This document shows, in pieces, positions 7,287 through 14,719 of a stretch of 15,922 bases of DNA. The notes under the pieces were generated by a model that worked only from the letters and a program-made list of their open reading frames with translations, did not search any database and was not told the DNA's origin. The DNA comes from Ktedonobacterales bacterium (lineage in GTDB: Bacteria; Chloroflexota; Ktedonobacteria; Ktedonobacterales; JADMIN01), in NCBI GenBank assembly GCA_025450405.1, contig JANWHL010000304.1:1-15922 (forward strand), written 5' to 3'. Numbering within the stretch: the stretch's first letter is position 1; each line of letters begins with the position of its first letter. Made by a program: the position numbers and the translations under genes.

Positions 7287-8098
7287 TCGCCGTCGAAGTT
7301 GCCGTTGGGGAACTGGGTGAGCCAGATCTTGCCGCTGCCGAAGGCGAATAGCGGTGAGCAGGAGGTGTGTGGGTTCTCGCCGGTGGCACCGGCCACCCAC
7401 ATGGGCGCTTTGGGATCGTTGGCGCCGGCGATCTGCCGCCATTGGTAGCGGGTAGAGTAGACGCCGGCGGTCAATCCGTGGTCGCGCAGGGCGGTAAGCG
7501 CGCCGCGGATCGCCTGAAAATTGGCGTTGACGTCGTCGGACCAGGCGTTCTCGGTCTCGGTGTCGAGCCACCAGACGTGGGCCGTCACGCCGCGTGCCTC
7601 GGCGTAGGCAATGGCCTGGCGGGCGGCCTCGTAGCCGTAGGTATAGGGCGGGCAGAGGGCCACGCCGTCGCGGCGGCATGCGGGGGGCGACCCGGTGAGG
7701 GATTGGCCGGTTGGGGGCGGGGTGGGGAAGTCGAGGTTCATGTAGACGGACGGGGCGGTATCCACGGCATCGAGCGCCCAGATATACTCTTCGCGCAGGC
7801 AGGGGTTCTGGGTGTAGGGGCGGCCACCGGTGACGCCGATGATGCCGAAGCTGTACGGCGCGGTAGGATACTCGTAGCCGCACTGGGGCCAGGAGATGTC
7901 GAAGCCGGTGGCGCGGCCACGGAAGGCGGCGGGCAGGTCGTTGCGCGTGGGCCGGAGCTGGGACGTGCCGCTCGCGGCGACGAGGATCACGCCGGTGAGC
8001 GCGGCAAGCAGGACGATGGGCACGCCGGCCACTTCCGCCTTCCAGTGCCGGCGCATCCAGCCAGCAATCCCGCCGGCAATGGCACGCGCGCGCCGCAT
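7274..8098 (-). CDS. membrane-anchored GH25-like / glycoside-hydrolase-like TIM barrel protein
   Basis: A 274-residue protein with a basic N-terminus (MRRARAIAGG ... RRHWK), one membrane span at about 23-42 and an external domain. The domain begins with GFDISWPQCG (Asp67) and FGIIGVTGGR, then has a strand HVWWLDTETENAW, where Asp179 and Glu181 occupy the place of the catalytic DxE pair of GH25 lysozymes. It ends GKIWLTQFPNGNFDGDYVC. Proteins with this FDISWPQC opening occur widely in high-GC Gram-positives as cell-surface proteins of unproven activity; a peptidoglycan or other cell-wall glycan substrate is an inference. I chose the ATG at 8098 because GGAGGGG lies five bases upstream; an in-frame ATG at 8128 has a poorer site. 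Four or more cysteines suggest disulfides outside the cell. Its 3' end overlaps the convergent peroxiredoxin-like gene by 13 bases. Confidence 0.82.
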   Translation of the reverse strand: MRRARAIAGGIAGWMRRHWKAEVAGVPIVLLAALTGVILVAASGTSQLRPTRNDLPAAFRGRATGFDISWPQCGYEYPTAPYSFGIIGVTGGRPYTQNPCLREEYIWALDAVDTAPSVYMNLDFPTPPPTGQSLTGSPPACRRDGVALCPPYTYGYEAARQAIAYAEARGVTAHVWWLDTETENAWSDDVNANFQAIRGALTALRDHGLTAGVYSTRYQWRQIAGANDPKAPMWVAGATGENPHTSCSPLFAFGSGKIWLTQFPNGNFDGDYVC

Positions 8099-8162
8099 AT
8101 TGCCCCTCCCTGCGCTCGTCTGGCTCATCCCACGGGGAGCAGTATACCGCGCGGAGGGGGGA

Positions 8163-8316
8163 GGGGGAGATTCACAATGAGGACACGGAGGACGCGGAGG
8201 TCAGAATGAGAGAGGCGGTCAGACACGCGGAGGGACGGAGACTAAACTACAGAGGACACACAGAACACAGAGGGAACGGAAGGGTGAGAGACGGTGAGAA
8301 CGTGACAGTGGCAGAG
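8163..8316 (+). repeat. dispersed purine-rich repeat element, copy 3
   Basis: This lies between the divergent GH25-like and pentapeptide-repeat genes. The left edge GGGGAGATTCACAATGAGGAC matches copies 1 and 2 apart from one or two bases. The 9-base units GAGGACACG and GAGGACGCG come next, then TAAACTACAGAGGACACACA. The right edge ACAGTGGCAGAG (8305-8316) matches copy 2. On the reverse strand it reads as repeated Leu-Cys-Val codons, a spurious translation often seen with such repeats. A TATACT on the minus strand (8141-8146) just outside could be the -10 of the GH25-like gene, but no -35 is evident. Confidence 0.7.
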
Positions 8317-8365
8317 GGAATGAGCTAATGAGGGGGACGGAGAGTGTTGGGGAAGGAGGACTGCG

Positions 8366-9061
8366 ATGGCGAATGAGGCGCCGCGGAAGCGGGTGGTCAT
8401 CAAGCGGCCGCGGCTGGCGGGGCAGCTCGCGGTGGGCGAGATCGCGGATGGGAGGGTGGAAAGCCGGGGCTACTACGAAGCGATGGCAATCGCGAGTGTG
8501 GACCTGAGCGGACAGGAGGCGCGGCATCCCACGTTCGAGGGGGTGCGGTGCGCTGAGGTGGACCTGAGCGGCACGCATTTCGCCGAGGTCGCGTTGACGG
8601 ACGTGAGACTGGAGCGCTGCGCGCTGGTGAACGCGGAGTGGTTGGAGGCGGACTGGCACCGGGTGGAGGTGGATGGGTGCCAGGCGATTGGGTTCATCGC
8701 GAGTGAGGCCCGGTTCCAGGACGTGACGTTTCGCGAGTGCAATCTGCGCCTGGCGACGTTCCGCTTCAGCACGTTCAAGGCGGTGCGGTTCGAGCGGTGC
8801 CCGCTGGGGGACGCGGACTTTGTGGGGGCGGACCTCTCTGGCGTGGTCTTCGCGGGCTGCGATTTGAGCAATGCTGACCTCTCGCGGACGAAGCTGGACG
8901 GTGCGGACCTGCGCGGGTCGAGTCTGGATGGGCTGCGGGTGGATGCGCCGGCGTTGCGGGGGGCGGTCGTGGACCCCATGCAGGCGGTGGTGCTGGCGCG
9001 GGCGCTGGGGTTGGTGGTGGAGTGGGGTGAAGGGACGCACCAGGGCATGGCGGGAGTCTAG
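8366..9061 (+). CDS. pentapeptide repeat protein
   Basis: A 231-residue protein that after about 50 residues becomes a run of degenerate five-residue repeats of A(D/N)LxX type. Examples are VDLSG, TFEGV, VDLSG, THFAE and VALTD early on, and clearer ones later: ADFVG, ADLSG, CDLSN, ADLSR, TKLDG and ADLRG. Such repeats fold as a right-handed square beta-helix. Known members include DNA-mimicking gyrase-protecting proteins, but most have no known role and nothing here points to a specific one. The N-terminus is basic (PRKRVVIKRPR); there is no signal peptide or membrane span. The last 30 residues (VDPMQAVVLARALGLVVEWG) form a cap with helix. The start has a strong AAGGAGG site seven bases upstream. 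Exact 14-base DNA repeats 60 bases apart (near 8498 and 8558) suggest growth by duplication of four repeat units. Confidence 0.85.
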   Translation: MANEAPRKRVVIKRPRLAGQLAVGEIADGRVESRGYYEAMAIASVDLSGQEARHPTFEGVRCAEVDLSGTHFAEVALTDVRLERCALVNAEWLEADWHRVEVDGCQAIGFIASEARFQDVTFRECNLRLATFRFSTFKAVRFERCPLGDADFVGADLSGVVFAGCDLSNADLSRTKLDGADLRGSSLDGLRVDAPALRGAVVDPMQAVVLARALGLVVEWGEGTHQGMAGV

Positions 9062-9121
9062 GCACAGCCCGGACAAACGCGGACGAGACGCGACAGGCAC
9101 CCCCAATTTGGCGCCGCCCTC

Positions 9122-9150
9122 TTGCGGCTTTGGAATATTTGTTCTATACT
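9122..9150 (+). promoter_or_regulatory. distal promoter upstream of fabF, with possible LexA-like palindrome
   Basis: TTGCGG (9122-9127) and TATACT (9145-9150) are 17 bases apart, in an AT-rich island that stands out from its surroundings. The spacer holds GAATATTTGTTC (9133-9144), one base from a GAAC-N4-GTTC palindrome of the kind bound by LexA in several Gram-positive lineages. Transcription would begin near 9157. Confidence 0.5.
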
Positions 9151-9380
9151 CGACTCAGAAGCGAGGGGCGCACAACGGGGGCCAGTCGGATGGGGAACCG
9201 GCGCGACCCCCGGCCGCTCGCGATTCTCCAGGCCATGCGCGTACCCTCACGCGCGTGACGGCCGCGGTGCCCTCCATCGTGGCCGGCCGGGTTGTCGTGC
9301 CCTCCACGGCTTCCCGGCGCAAGGCTCTCAGACCACATCGTGGTGAGTCATGGCGATTGCCAGGCGCTTGAAGACGCGAC

Positions 9381-9414
9381 GGGCGTCCACCGGGCGGGCG
9401 TCCACCGGACGCCC
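9381..9414 (+). repeat. tandem 13-base repeat with 8-bp hairpin
   Basis: GGGCGTCCACCGG occurs at 9381-9393 and 9396-9408. The second copy forms a perfect inverted repeat, GGGCGTCC (9396-9403) with GGACGCCC (9407-9414) around a three-base loop. There is no T-run, so a classical intrinsic terminator is unlikely; it may be an operator or a stem in the fabF leader. Confidence 0.5.
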
Positions 9415-9491
9415 CCACGAACCGTAGCCACCACGGCCATCGGCGTGGCCCAGGCGGAGATGGTGTCAGGCACACCGTGGCCCGCGCTATC

Positions 9492-9520
9492 TGGACTGAT
9501 GGCGTCCGATGCGGTACACT
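9492..9520 (+). promoter_or_regulatory. proximal candidate promoter of fabF
   Basis: TGGACT (9492-9497) and TACACT (9515-9520) are separated by 17 bases. A start near 9527 would give a leader of about 114 bases to the fabF ATG. The match is weaker than the distal promoter. Confidence 0.4.
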
Positions 9521-9640
9521 CCTGGGGTATTCGCGGGGACGGTTCATCACGTACGCCCTGGGTCGGGTCTCCGCGGTCGTACATTCCTCCCGCCCGGGTT
9601 CGGGAGCCGGCGTCCGTCCAGGGTAGAGGAGCAAGAGCCG

Positions 9641-10918
9641 ATGTCGTCGCCCACAACACCGGGAAACGCGGCCGTCGACACACCGCCACGAGTCGTCATC
9701 ACGGGTATCGGGCTGGTGACCTCGGTGGGGAACGACACCACCACCACCTGGAAGGCCCTGCTGGAGGGCCAGTCGGGGGTGGGGCCGATCACGGAGTTTG
9801 ATGCCAGCGCCTTCGATGTGCGCTTTGTCGCGGCGGTAAAGAACTTCGACGCGCGGCAATATCTGGACGCCAAAGAGGTGCGACGGCAAGACCGCGTGGT
9901 GCATTACGCGGTGGGCGCGGCGCGCCAGGCGGTGGCGGACGCGGGGTTCGAGGTCAAGGGCGACGGCTTCGACGTGGGAGTGGTCATCGGGTCAGGGGCT
10001 GGTGGGCTGACGGCGCTCACGGATGGATTCCGCCAGCTCTTCGATCAGGGGCCCGACCGGGTGAGCCCATTCCTGATCACGCGTTACGTGCCCGACATGC
10101 CGTCGGGATATGTCTCGATCCAGCTAGGCGCGCGCGGGCCCAACTTCGCGACGGTGTCGGCGTGCGCGAGCGGCGCCAACGCGATTGGCGAGTCGTTTGA
10201 GATCATTCGGCGGGGCGACGCGCGGGCGATGATCACCGGCGGGACGGAGTTCGCGCCGAATGAGGTGTCGCTGGCGGCCTTCGCGAGCATGCACGCGCTT
10301 TCGCGCCGCAACGCTGATCCCCAACGGGCCAGCCGGCCATTCGACAACGAGCGCGACGGGTTCGTGATGGGCGCGGGCGCGGGGGTGCTGGTGCTGGAGC
10401 GGCTGGACGACGCGCTGGCGCGCGGCGCGCCGATCTATGCCGAGATCATTGGCTACGCGGCCAGCGCCGACGCGCACCATGTGACCGAGCCGGCGCCCGG
10501 CGGCGCCGGGCTGGCGCGCGCGATCCGGCGGGCACTGAAGAAAGCTGAGATCGCGCCCGAGGACGTCGATTACGTGAATGCGCATGGGACATCCACGCGC
10601 TACAACGATCGCGATGAGACGACGGCGCTGAAGTCGGTGTATGGCGACCACGCGCGCAAGCTGGCGATCAGCTCGACGAAGTCGATGATCGGGCACACGC
10701 TGGGGGCGGCCGGGGGAATCGAAACGGCGGTGACGGCGCTGACGCTGAAGCACGGGATCATGACGCCGACGATCAACTACGAGCATCCCGACCCGGAGTG
10801 CGACCTCGACTACATCCCCAATCAGGCACGCCGGGGCGAGGTGCGTGTGGCCGTCAAGGAGTCGATGGGCTTCGGCGGCCACAACGCGGTGCTGGTGCTG
10901 CGGCGCTACGAAGAATGA
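9641..10918 (+). CDS. fabF: beta-ketoacyl-ACP synthase II (FabF, KAS II)
   Basis: A 425-residue condensing enzyme of type II fatty-acid synthesis. It joins malonyl-ACP to an acyl chain held on an active-site cysteine, in the cytoplasm. The N-terminal signature RVVITGIGLVTSVGND opens the thiolase fold. The catalytic triad is complete: Cys175 in SACASGAN, His315 in NAHGTST and His352 in MIGHTLGAAGG. The C-terminal SMGFGGHNAVLVLRR is also typical, as is the length. The start at 9641 has AGAGGAG nine bases upstream and leads straight into the conserved strand; the frame is open further upstream to 9509 but that part is not family sequence. No other fatty-acid gene is adjacent, so it is either a stand-alone KAS II or a copy outside the main fab cluster. 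It converges on the methyltransferase gene. Confidence 0.96.
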   Translation: MSSPTTPGNAAVDTPPRVVITGIGLVTSVGNDTTTTWKALLEGQSGVGPITEFDASAFDVRFVAAVKNFDARQYLDAKEVRRQDRVVHYAVGAARQAVADAGFEVKGDGFDVGVVIGSGAGGLTALTDGFRQLFDQGPDRVSPFLITRYVPDMPSGYVSIQLGARGPNFATVSACASGANAIGESFEIIRRGDARAMITGGTEFAPNEVSLAAFASMHALSRRNADPQRASRPFDNERDGFVMGAGAGVLVLERLDDALARGAPIYAEIIGYAASADAHHVTEPAPGGAGLARAIRRALKKAEIAPEDVDYVNAHGTSTRYNDRDETTALKSVYGDHARKLAISSTKSMIGHTLGAAGGIETAVTALTLKHGIMTPTINYEHPDPECDLDYIPNQARRGEVRVAVKESMGFGGHNAVLVLRRYEE

Positions 10919-10926
10919 CGCGCGAG

Positions 10927-10958
10927 CCGTGCGGGCGCGTAACCGCGCGCCCCCACGG
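10927..10958. terminator. strong hairpin between convergent genes, likely bidirectional terminator
   Basis: CCGTG (10927-10931) plus GGGCGCG (10933-10939) pair with CGCGCCC (10946-10952) plus CACGG (10954-10958). This gives 12 base pairs with one C/C mismatch and a six-base loop. It sits in the 48-base gap between the fabF and methyltransferase stop codons, where a terminator serving both strands would be expected. No U-tract follows on either side. Confidence 0.55.
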
Positions 10959-10966
10959 TCGTATAG

Positions 10967-11827
10967 CTAGCGGACGCGCCCGCCCCCGAGCTGGAGCCCA
11001 ATGCGTGGGACGGTGTCGAGGTCAAGCTCCTCGAAGGCCTGGGCGGCCCCGGCCTCGAGCGCGTCGGCCCCCACGGGGATGGGCACGCCAGGCAACGCGC
11101 CTTCGATGAAGAGCGAGTAGCGGCCGATGTCCTGCCAGGCGCGCAGGGGCATGAGCACCCGCTGCTCTTCCATCAGGGCGATCTCCATGCCCTGGCGTTC
11201 GAGCACGGCGACGTAGTCGGCGGGTGAGAGCCATTGCATGGCCATGGTCTTGCCGTGGTGGGATGGGCGGATATCCGGGTGGTGGGTGCGGAGCCAGCCA
11301 AGGGCGCGACGCGTCCAGAGGTGGTAGAACCGCTCGGTGCCGGGGGCGTAGGCGCCAGTGTAGAACGAGCTGTTGGTGGCGAAGAACCCGCCGGGCTCGA
11401 GCACGTTGGCGATGGTCGCGGCGGCGGCGTCCTTATCGGGGACGAGGTGGATGGCGTTGCAGAAGAAGACGGCGTTGGCCTTGCCGATGGCCCGTGCCAG
11501 GTCGGCGGCGTCGCCCTGCACGAAGGAGACGGGACGACCGGCCAGGCGGCGCTCGGCCACGTGGATCGCGTCGAGCGATGGCTCGACACCGATGACGCGC
11601 GCGGGACGCCCGCGGTCGGCGAGGGCGTCAAGAATCTGCTCGGTGATGGCGCCCGTGCCCGAGGCCAGCTCGACGATCCGCAGCGTGTCGCCCCTGGGGT
11701 GGGCGTCGTCCACCAGGGCGACGGCGCGGTCGATCAGCGTCCAATTGACGTCGGTATAGAATTGGTGGCGCGTGAATGGATCGAAGGTGTACGCGCTGCC
11801 GGCGTGAACTTCACTGGCCTGAGCCAT
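10967..11827 (-). CDS. class I SAM-dependent methyltransferase
   Basis: A 286-residue soluble Rossmann-type methyltransferase. After a 50-residue helical lead with a YTFDPFTRHQFY segment, motif I is IVELASGTGAI at 51-61. The acidic end of strand 2 is GVEPS (Glu82), the adenine-binding loop is VQGDAADLA, and motif IV-like FFCNAIHLV and PGGFFATNSS follow. The second half, including RPSHHGKTMAMQWLSPADY and a helical C-terminus, probably forms the substrate-binding cap; the substrate cannot be identified. I chose the ATG at 11827 because GAGGGAG is six bases upstream; the frame is open up to 11911, but the extra residues (Thr/His/Arg-rich) do not look like protein of this family. It lies downstream of the sensor kinase on the same strand with a 141-base gap, so co-transcription is possible but not shown. 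Confidence 0.88.
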   Translation of the reverse strand: MAQASEVHAGSAYTFDPFTRHQFYTDVNWTLIDRAVALVDDAHPRGDTLRIVELASGTGAITEQILDALADRGRPARVIGVEPSLDAIHVAERRLAGRPVSFVQGDAADLARAIGKANAVFFCNAIHLVPDKDAAAATIANVLEPGGFFATNSSFYTGAYAPGTERFYHLWTRRALGWLRTHHPDIRPSHHGKTMAMQWLSPADYVAVLERQGMEIALMEEQRVLMPLRAWQDIGRYSLFIEGALPGVPIPVGADALEAGAAQAFEELDLDTVPRIGLQLGGGRVR

Positions 11828-11968
11828 GGTCATCTCCCTCGTGGTGTCGTGCGTGGTGGGGGCGTGTTGCCTGTCGCTGGTCGGTGGATGGGTGCGGCGG
11901 ATCGAAGCCACGCACGCGGCCGCCGGTACCCCGCTACACAGTTGGAGTCGGCGCGCGGACGGAATGTT

Positions 11969-14551
11969 TCACGCGTCCTCCGGCGAGTTGGCGGCGAGCG
12001 GCAGTGCCAGAGCGAAGGTGCTCCCCTGGCCGGGCCGGCTCTCTTCCAGCCAGATGGCGCCGCCCATAGCCTCCACCACCTGGCGGCAGATGTACAGACC
12101 CAGGCCGGTGCCGCGGATCTGGCTGGCGCGGGCGGCCTCCATGCGGGCGAAGCGCCCGAAGAGGCGCTCGCGCTCGTGCGCGGGGATGCCGATGCCCTGG
12201 TCGCTGACGGTCAGGATGGCGTACGCGGTGGCGCGGGTGTCGGAGGGTAACGCCTCGGAGTCTTCCGGGGCTGGGTCTTCCGGGGCGGGGGCTACGCGCG
12301 CGGCGTCCGGTTGGGCGGCGGCGAGCGTCGCGAGCGGGCGCGACGGCGCGCCAGTGTAAGCGGGTGGAATGGCCTCGCGATCGCCGACCCAGCCGCTGAC
12401 GCGCACCGTGCCGCCGCGGGGGCTGTACTTGATGGCGTTGCCAACCAGGTTCTTGAGCACTTCGGCCAGGCGCCGCTCATCAGCGCGCACGACAATATGC
12501 TCGGGCACGGCGTTGGCCAGGACGTGGCCGGCGAGGCCAGCCAGCGGGGCCGCTGACTGGTCACGGAGTGTCCGTTCGACGAGCGCCCGCACGCGCACGC
12601 GGTCCGCGCGCGGCTCGACGTGGCCGGCATCCAGGCGCGAGGTCTGCAGGAGGCGTTCGGCCAACTCCGCCAGCTCGGCGGCTGAGCTGGCGGCCCGGTC
12701 GAGGAACTCGCGGGCGAGCGGGTCGTCGCGGGAGCCGGGATAGTCCACCAACAAATCCAGGAAGCCCTGGACACCCGTGAGCGGGGTGCGCAACTCGTGC
12801 GACGCGGTGGCGATAAAATCGTCCTTCATGCGGTCCAGATCGCGCTGCGCTTGATAAGCGCGCTCAAGGGCGACGTAGGTGCGGGCGTTCTCGATGGCCT
12901 GGGCCGCCTGGGCGGCGAAGAGCTCGAGCAGCCAGAGGTCATCCTGGGTGAAGGCGCGGCGGTCAGCATCGTCGAGCATGTCGAGTACGCCGACGACCCG
13001 GCCGCGCTGGATGAGCGGGACCGCGATCGCGGCTGTGAGGGGTTCGGCGGCATAGAGCGCCTGGGGGTCCGCCGCAAGCCGCATGTCGTCCATGACGACG
13101 CCCTGGCCCGTGCGCGCGACCTGGCCAGCCAGGCCCTCACCGAGGCGGACGCGCGTGCCGACGTAGTCGCCGCGCAGGCCCTGGCAGACGATGACCTCGA
13201 GTGTGGACGTGGGGCGGTCGACGGTGTAGATCGCGCCGGCACGCGCGCCGAGCAGCGCGATGGAGCGCCGGAGGATGTCGTCCAGCAGCTCACGGGGGTC
13301 GGCGCCAAGCTGGCTGGCCACGGCGAGGGACGTGGCGTGCAGCGCCATCATCTGGCCGACGCGCTCCTGGGAAACTTCGGCGGCTTCGACAGCCCGCTGG
13401 CGGGCCAACACCTGGCGGGTCACGTCCATCGCGGCGACGAGCACGCCGCGCCAGGCGATCCCGGGTCCGGCCAGCGGGGCGCAGGTGACGTTCCAGTAGG
13501 TCAGTCCGCGGTCCAAATGGATGGGCAGCTCGATCATCGCCTGGGGTTCGCCGGTGGTGGCGACGGCATCCAGGCGCAACCCTTCGCGCAGGCGGGCGGC
13601 CGCGCCGGGGACTACGTCGTCGAGGTGACGGCCCCGGATGGAGCCTTCGACCCCGAGCAGGTCGGCGAAGAGCGGATTGGCGAGGGCGAAGGTGTGGGCG
13701 GGGCCGTCGAGCACGGCCACCGCGAGCGGCGCCTGCCGGACGACCATTTGCGCCAGGGCCTCCCGCTCGTGCGAGTAGCTGAGCAAGCGATCATGCTCGA
13801 TCGCGACGGCGCAGAGGTCGGCCGCGGCCTCGAGCACGGCCAGCGCATCGGGGTCCGGCGCGACGGCGCCGCCAAGCGCGAGCGCGCCAAGGAGCTGGCC
13901 GCGCAGCTGGAGCGGATAGATGGCGAGGCTGGACACGGTCGTATCTGGGGCGGCGGCCAAACCGGCCGCGGTGAGCCACTCGCGCATGAGGGGGTGGGCG
14001 GCGTCCACCAGCAGCGCCCGGCGGCCGCTGGTGACGTGCTCAATGGCGGGGTCCGCCGGGCGCGGAGCGGGCTGGGGCGGCAATACACCGCGTGTTGGGG
14101 CGGCAAGGCCGGGGAGCGAACCGGGGGGAATGCCGAGCGCGACGGCCACCTCGGCGCGGAGGCGGACATGGGGGAAGAGCTCCTGGCCGCCAGCGCCACC
14201 CACGCCATCGAGCCGAGGGCTGGGCTCCGCGATCCAGACCTGCGCAAGAGCGGGCGCGAAGGTATCGGCGAGGTCGTGGGCGCAGAGGCGCACGCCCTCG
14301 TCCAGGGGATCTTCGAGGAGGGTCCGGCGAATGGCGCCAAGCGCGCTAAGCACGCGGGAGGTGGTGGGGCCACGCGCGGCGGTGTGGGATGCTGGCTGAT
14401 CATCCATCGCCGGGGGGGCTGGGCGCCGGCTTCGGCGCGGGGTGGTGGCTCGAGGAGGAGTTGGTTTGGCGGAGACGCGCGTGGACTCGCGACGCTCACG
14501 CGCGCCAGGTGGCGACGCGGCGGGCGTGTGTATTCCGGTCATCTCATCCAC
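11969..14551 (-). CDS. soluble multi-domain sensor histidine kinase (GAF-PAS-GAF-HisKA-HATPase)
   Basis: About 860 residues, with no membrane span. After a disordered Pro/Ala/Arg-rich stretch of about 60 residues there is a GAF-like domain (to about 260, including RRALLVDAAHPLMREW and LGALALGG). A PAS domain follows (about 270-395, LAVAVLDGPAHTFALANPLFADLLG), then a second, clearer GAF domain (about 400-560, LGARAGAIYTVD, VGVLDMLDDADRRAFTQDD). A coiled linker leads to the phospho-acceptor box ATASHELRTPL with His585. The ATPase domain shows the N box LKNLVGNAIKYSP, G1 VSDQGIGI, F box LFGRFAR and G2 GTGLGLYI. A 50-residue Pro/Ala-rich insert separates the N box strands from G1. The start is uncertain: GTG 14551 has GGGAGGG nine bases upstream, with GTG 14569 and ATG 14542 as alternatives. 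It presumably senses a cytoplasmic ligand, redox state or light. No response regulator is adjacent, so it is an orphan kinase here. Confidence 0.93.
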   Translation of the reverse strand: MDEMTGIHTPAASPPGARERRESTRVSAKPTPPRATTPRRSRRPAPPAMDDQPASHTAARGPTTSRVLSALGAIRRTLLEDPLDEGVRLCAHDLADTFAPALAQVWIAEPSPRLDGVGGAGGQELFPHVRLRAEVAVALGIPPGSLPGLAAPTRGVLPPQPAPRPADPAIEHVTSGRRALLVDAAHPLMREWLTAAGLAAAPDTTVSSLAIYPLQLRGQLLGALALGGAVAPDPDALAVLEAAADLCAVAIEHDRLLSYSHEREALAQMVVRQAPLAVAVLDGPAHTFALANPLFADLLGVEGSIRGRHLDDVVPGAAARLREGLRLDAVATTGEPQAMIELPIHLDRGLTYWNVTCAPLAGPGIAWRGVLVAAMDVTRQVLARQRAVEAAEVSQERVGQMMALHATSLAVASQLGADPRELLDDILRRSIALLGARAGAIYTVDRPTSTLEVIVCQGLRGDYVGTRVRLGEGLAGQVARTGQGVVMDDMRLAADPQALYAAEPLTAAIAVPLIQRGRVVGVLDMLDDADRRAFTQDDLWLLELFAAQAAQAIENARTYVALERAYQAQRDLDRMKDDFIATASHELRTPLTGVQGFLDLLVDYPGSRDDPLAREFLDRAASSAAELAELAERLLQTSRLDAGHVEPRADRVRVRALVERTLRDQSAAPLAGLAGHVLANAVPEHIVVRADERRLAEVLKNLVGNAIKYSPRGGTVRVSGWVGDREAIPPAYTGAPSRPLATLAAAQPDAARVAPAPEDPAPEDSEALPSDTRATAYAILTVSDQGIGIPAHERERLFGRFARMEAARASQIRGTGLGLYICRQVVEAMGGAIWLEESRPGQGSTFALALPLAANSPEDA

Positions 14552-14603
14552 GTCACTTGTCCCTCCCACGCGGCGTCGGGGTCAACCGCGCGGCTTCGGA
14601 GTG

Positions 14604-14632
14604 AGTGTACGCGCGCCAAGGCGCGGGGTCAA
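14604..14632 (-). promoter_or_regulatory. sigma70-type promoter of the histidine kinase gene
   Basis: On the minus strand TTGACC (14632-14627) and TACACT (14609-14604) are separated by exactly 17 bases. Transcription would start near 14597, about 46 bases before the GTG at 14551, and the leader contains the GGGAGGG ribosome-binding site. Confidence 0.7.
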
Positions 14633-14672
14633 AGAACGGGCGGTTGACTGGGAGGGATGTCCACGCGGGGAT

Positions 14673-14719
14673 GTCCACACGGAGATGACCATGCCGGGAT
14701 AGATGCGCGGAGTGTGGAC
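14673..14719. repeat. inverted repeat in the divergent kinase / secreted-protein spacer
   Basis: GTCCACAC (14673-14680) and GTGTGGAC (14712-14719) form a perfect 8-base inverted repeat with 31 bases between. A direct copy of GGATGTCCAC precedes the left arm (GGATGTCCACGC at about 14655). This lies in the 261-base spacer between the divergent kinase and secreted-protein genes and could be an operator. Nothing else recognisable is in this spacer apart from the kinase promoter. Confidence 0.35.

Larger units (their letters stand above)
9062..9640 (+). other. 579-base gene-free stretch upstream of fabF
   Basis: I find no ORF here with a good start and homologue-like sequence. The stretch contains a well-formed promoter at 9122-9150, a 12-base perfect palindrome TCACGCGCGTGA (9247-9258), a small hairpin ACCAC/GTGGT (9332-9344), a duplicated 13-base unit with an 8-bp hairpin (9381-9414) and a nearer promoter (9492-9520). 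If the distal promoter is used, fabF would have a leader of nearly 500 bases, or an independent small RNA is made. I could not match it to a known riboswitch. Confidence 0.5.

Noticed and set aside
8099..8128. Start of the GH25-like gene at ATG 8128
   Set aside because: The ATG at 8098 has a much stronger Shine-Dalgarno (GGAGGGG) and leads directly into the basic plus hydrophobic anchor.
9175..9235. Partial resemblance of a GGGGAACCGG...GGCCGC stretch to the cobalamin riboswitch core
   Set aside because: The conserved CGCCACTG-like end and the surrounding helices are not present, and fabF is not a usual target. The similarity is likely GC-rich coincidence.
9509..9640. Upstream extension of FabF by 44 residues
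   Set aside because: The extra residues do not resemble the family and there is no ribosome-binding site at 9509; ATG 9641 has AGAGGAG.
12797..14647. A 616-codon open frame on the plus strand antisense to the histidine kinase
   Set aside because: Its translation is Gly/Ala/Arg-rich without domains, and it mirrors the kinase codon pattern. The kinase frame carries all H, N, G1, F and G2 boxes.
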